DNA of 64,000 nt from contig NZ_JAAIMM010000012.1 in assembly GCF_013300725.1 (NCBI RefSeq), positions 32,668-96,667 of the forward strand. The letters run 5' to 3'. The position numbers and the translations under genes were made by a program. Every line of letters begins with the position of its first letter. Within the stretch, counting starts at the first letter, position 1. The notes beneath the pieces were generated by a model. It was not told the origin of the DNA. It worked only from the letters and a program-made list of their open reading frames with translations, and searched no databases. The DNA is from Allocoprococcus comes (GTDB taxonomy: Bacteria > Bacillota > Clostridia > Lachnospirales > Lachnospiraceae). Positions 63,242 through 64,000 of the stretch are shown piece by piece.

Positions 63242-64000
63242 TTATATCTTTTTCGGTTCACTTTTTCTCCTCTCCTCAGAACATCCCAAAGCGATTTCCA
63301 ACAATTCCGTTGCAACTTGTGAATTTCTGATACGCATTAAGTTATCCCAGACATCAGCTTTTCCAAGTAGATTCATCCCGCCATGCCATACTATTTCATC
63401 ATCAATAACGGCAAAACATTCTTCTACTTCTGTTCTTGTTATCACATTTATTCCTACCAATTGCATTGCTCTGATTAATTCATAACATACATCCGACTTT
63501 CCGTAAGTAATATCTTCCGGATCAGTTGTAATAACAGTAACCTTTACCCCTACTTCCTGTCTCTTCTTTATTAATAGTAAAAATCTGTCAATTTTATCCT
63601 GTCTGATATCCGGACTGGAAATTACTACCATTTTTTCTGACTCTACAATATCTTGCTCGAATTTTTCGGTATAATTTACAGAATCAAATATTGCATTTAT
63701 TATTTGTTTAGGTTGCAACTCTTGCGTCCAGATTGAAAATCCCGTCTTCCTGTATGTTCTCAATCTTTTTGCATACATTTTATCAAAATAATGCACATGA
63801 GAATCGATATAATCATACACATAAACCGCTTCTTTTCCGACATAATCTCTGTTTAATCTACCTACATACTGTTCCAGGCGTCCTTCAAAAGATACAGGTG
63901 CTGCAAGCATTAATACATCCAGTCTTGGGAAATCAAACCCTTCTCCTACTACAATATATTTATGGTTAATATCCCTTACAGCCAGTAAGGAATTATCCAT
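63242..64000 (-). CDS. C-terminal part of a superfamily-2 helicase with a PLD-like tail
   Basis: 252 residues seen; the gene continues beyond the right edge, so the ATG at 64000 is not necessarily the start. The first part holds helicase motifs V and VI (GEGFDFPRLDVLMLA and EQYVGRLNRDYVGK), followed by YDYIDSHVHYFDKMY. This matches the helicases of TOTE conflict systems as I know them. The tail (about 120-240) resembles a phospholipase-D nuclease domain (VIDDEIVWHGGMNLLGKAD), but the HxK before it reads EEC. The system assignment needs the missing N-terminus. Confidence 0.75.
   Translation of the reverse strand: MDNSLLAVRDINHKYIVVGEGFDFPRLDVLMLAAPVSFEGRLEQYVGRLNRDYVGKEAVYVYDYIDSHVHYFDKMYAKRLRTYRKTGFSIWTQELQPKQIINAIFDSVNYTEKFEQDIVESEKMVVISSPDIRQDKIDRFLLLIKKRQEVGVKVTVITTDPEDITYGKSDVCYELIRAMQLVGINVITRTEVEECFAVIDDEIVWHGGMNLLGKADVWDNLMRIRNSQVATELLEIALGCSEERRKSEPKKI

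Overview
This window reads as chromosomal backbone of a spore-forming Firmicute of the family Lachnospiraceae (Dorea/Mediterraneibacter/Blautia-like). The reasons are the linked sporulation genes (spo0A, spoIVB, the complete spoIIIAA-AH operon, spoIIP, gpr), the Clostridia-type orders asp23-nusB-xseAB-ispA-dxs-tlyA-nadK-argR-recN-spoIVB-spo0A and rimP-nusA-ylxR-ylxQ-infB-rbfA-nrnA-truB-ribF, strong AGGAGG-type ribosome binding sites and sigma-A promoters with 17-18 base spacers. Nearly all genes are on the minus strand. I saw no rRNA, tRNA, CRISPR array, prophage or intact insertion sequence.

Layout. 1-1011: 3' truncated glycogen synthase. 1078-12040: one long minus-strand gene train from asp23 to spo0A (RNA/DNA housekeeping, isoprenoid synthesis, sporulation control), preceded by its own promoter and a structured leader. 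12235-18652: prfC and the spoIIIA operon. 18748-21433: pnp and rpsO, each with a good promoter and a leader that can fold. 21688-29822: the nusA-infB operon ending in truB and ribF. 29952-37524: a type IIA topoisomerase pair (ParE/ParC-like) followed without a gap by an HscC-type Hsp70, a J-domain membrane protein with HPE instead of HPD, and a small membrane protein. 37750-40010: spoIIP and gpr. 40205-43361: rpsT, a phosphoribosyltransferase, a roughly 450-base intergenic region full of inverted repeats, ilvC and ilvN. 43474-46221: a LacI-type regulator, a HAD hydrolase, small unknown proteins and a probable gene remnant. 46009-53586: an oligopeptide ABC transporter operon. 53891-64000: RNA methyltransferase, alarmone synthetase, GH13 glucosidase with a divergent AraC regulator, YbaK, MATE, an unknown membrane protein, aldo/keto reductase and the C-terminal part of a helicase.

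The most unusual content is in the peptide transporter. Its OppC permease carries a seven-repeat RCC1/BLIP-II-like beta-propeller in the first extracellular loop, and its OppF ATPase carries a coiled-coil insert of about 150 residues between Walker A and the Q-loop. Next come the HscC/J-protein/membrane-protein cassette behind topoisomerase IV, two tandem hairpins at 41.4 kb whose outer stems differ by compensatory changes, a nested inverted repeat beside ilvC, and several candidate autoregulatory leaders (asp23, pnp, rpsO, rpsT). Start codons were re-evaluated from ribosome binding sites, and several genes are called shorter than their longest open frame.
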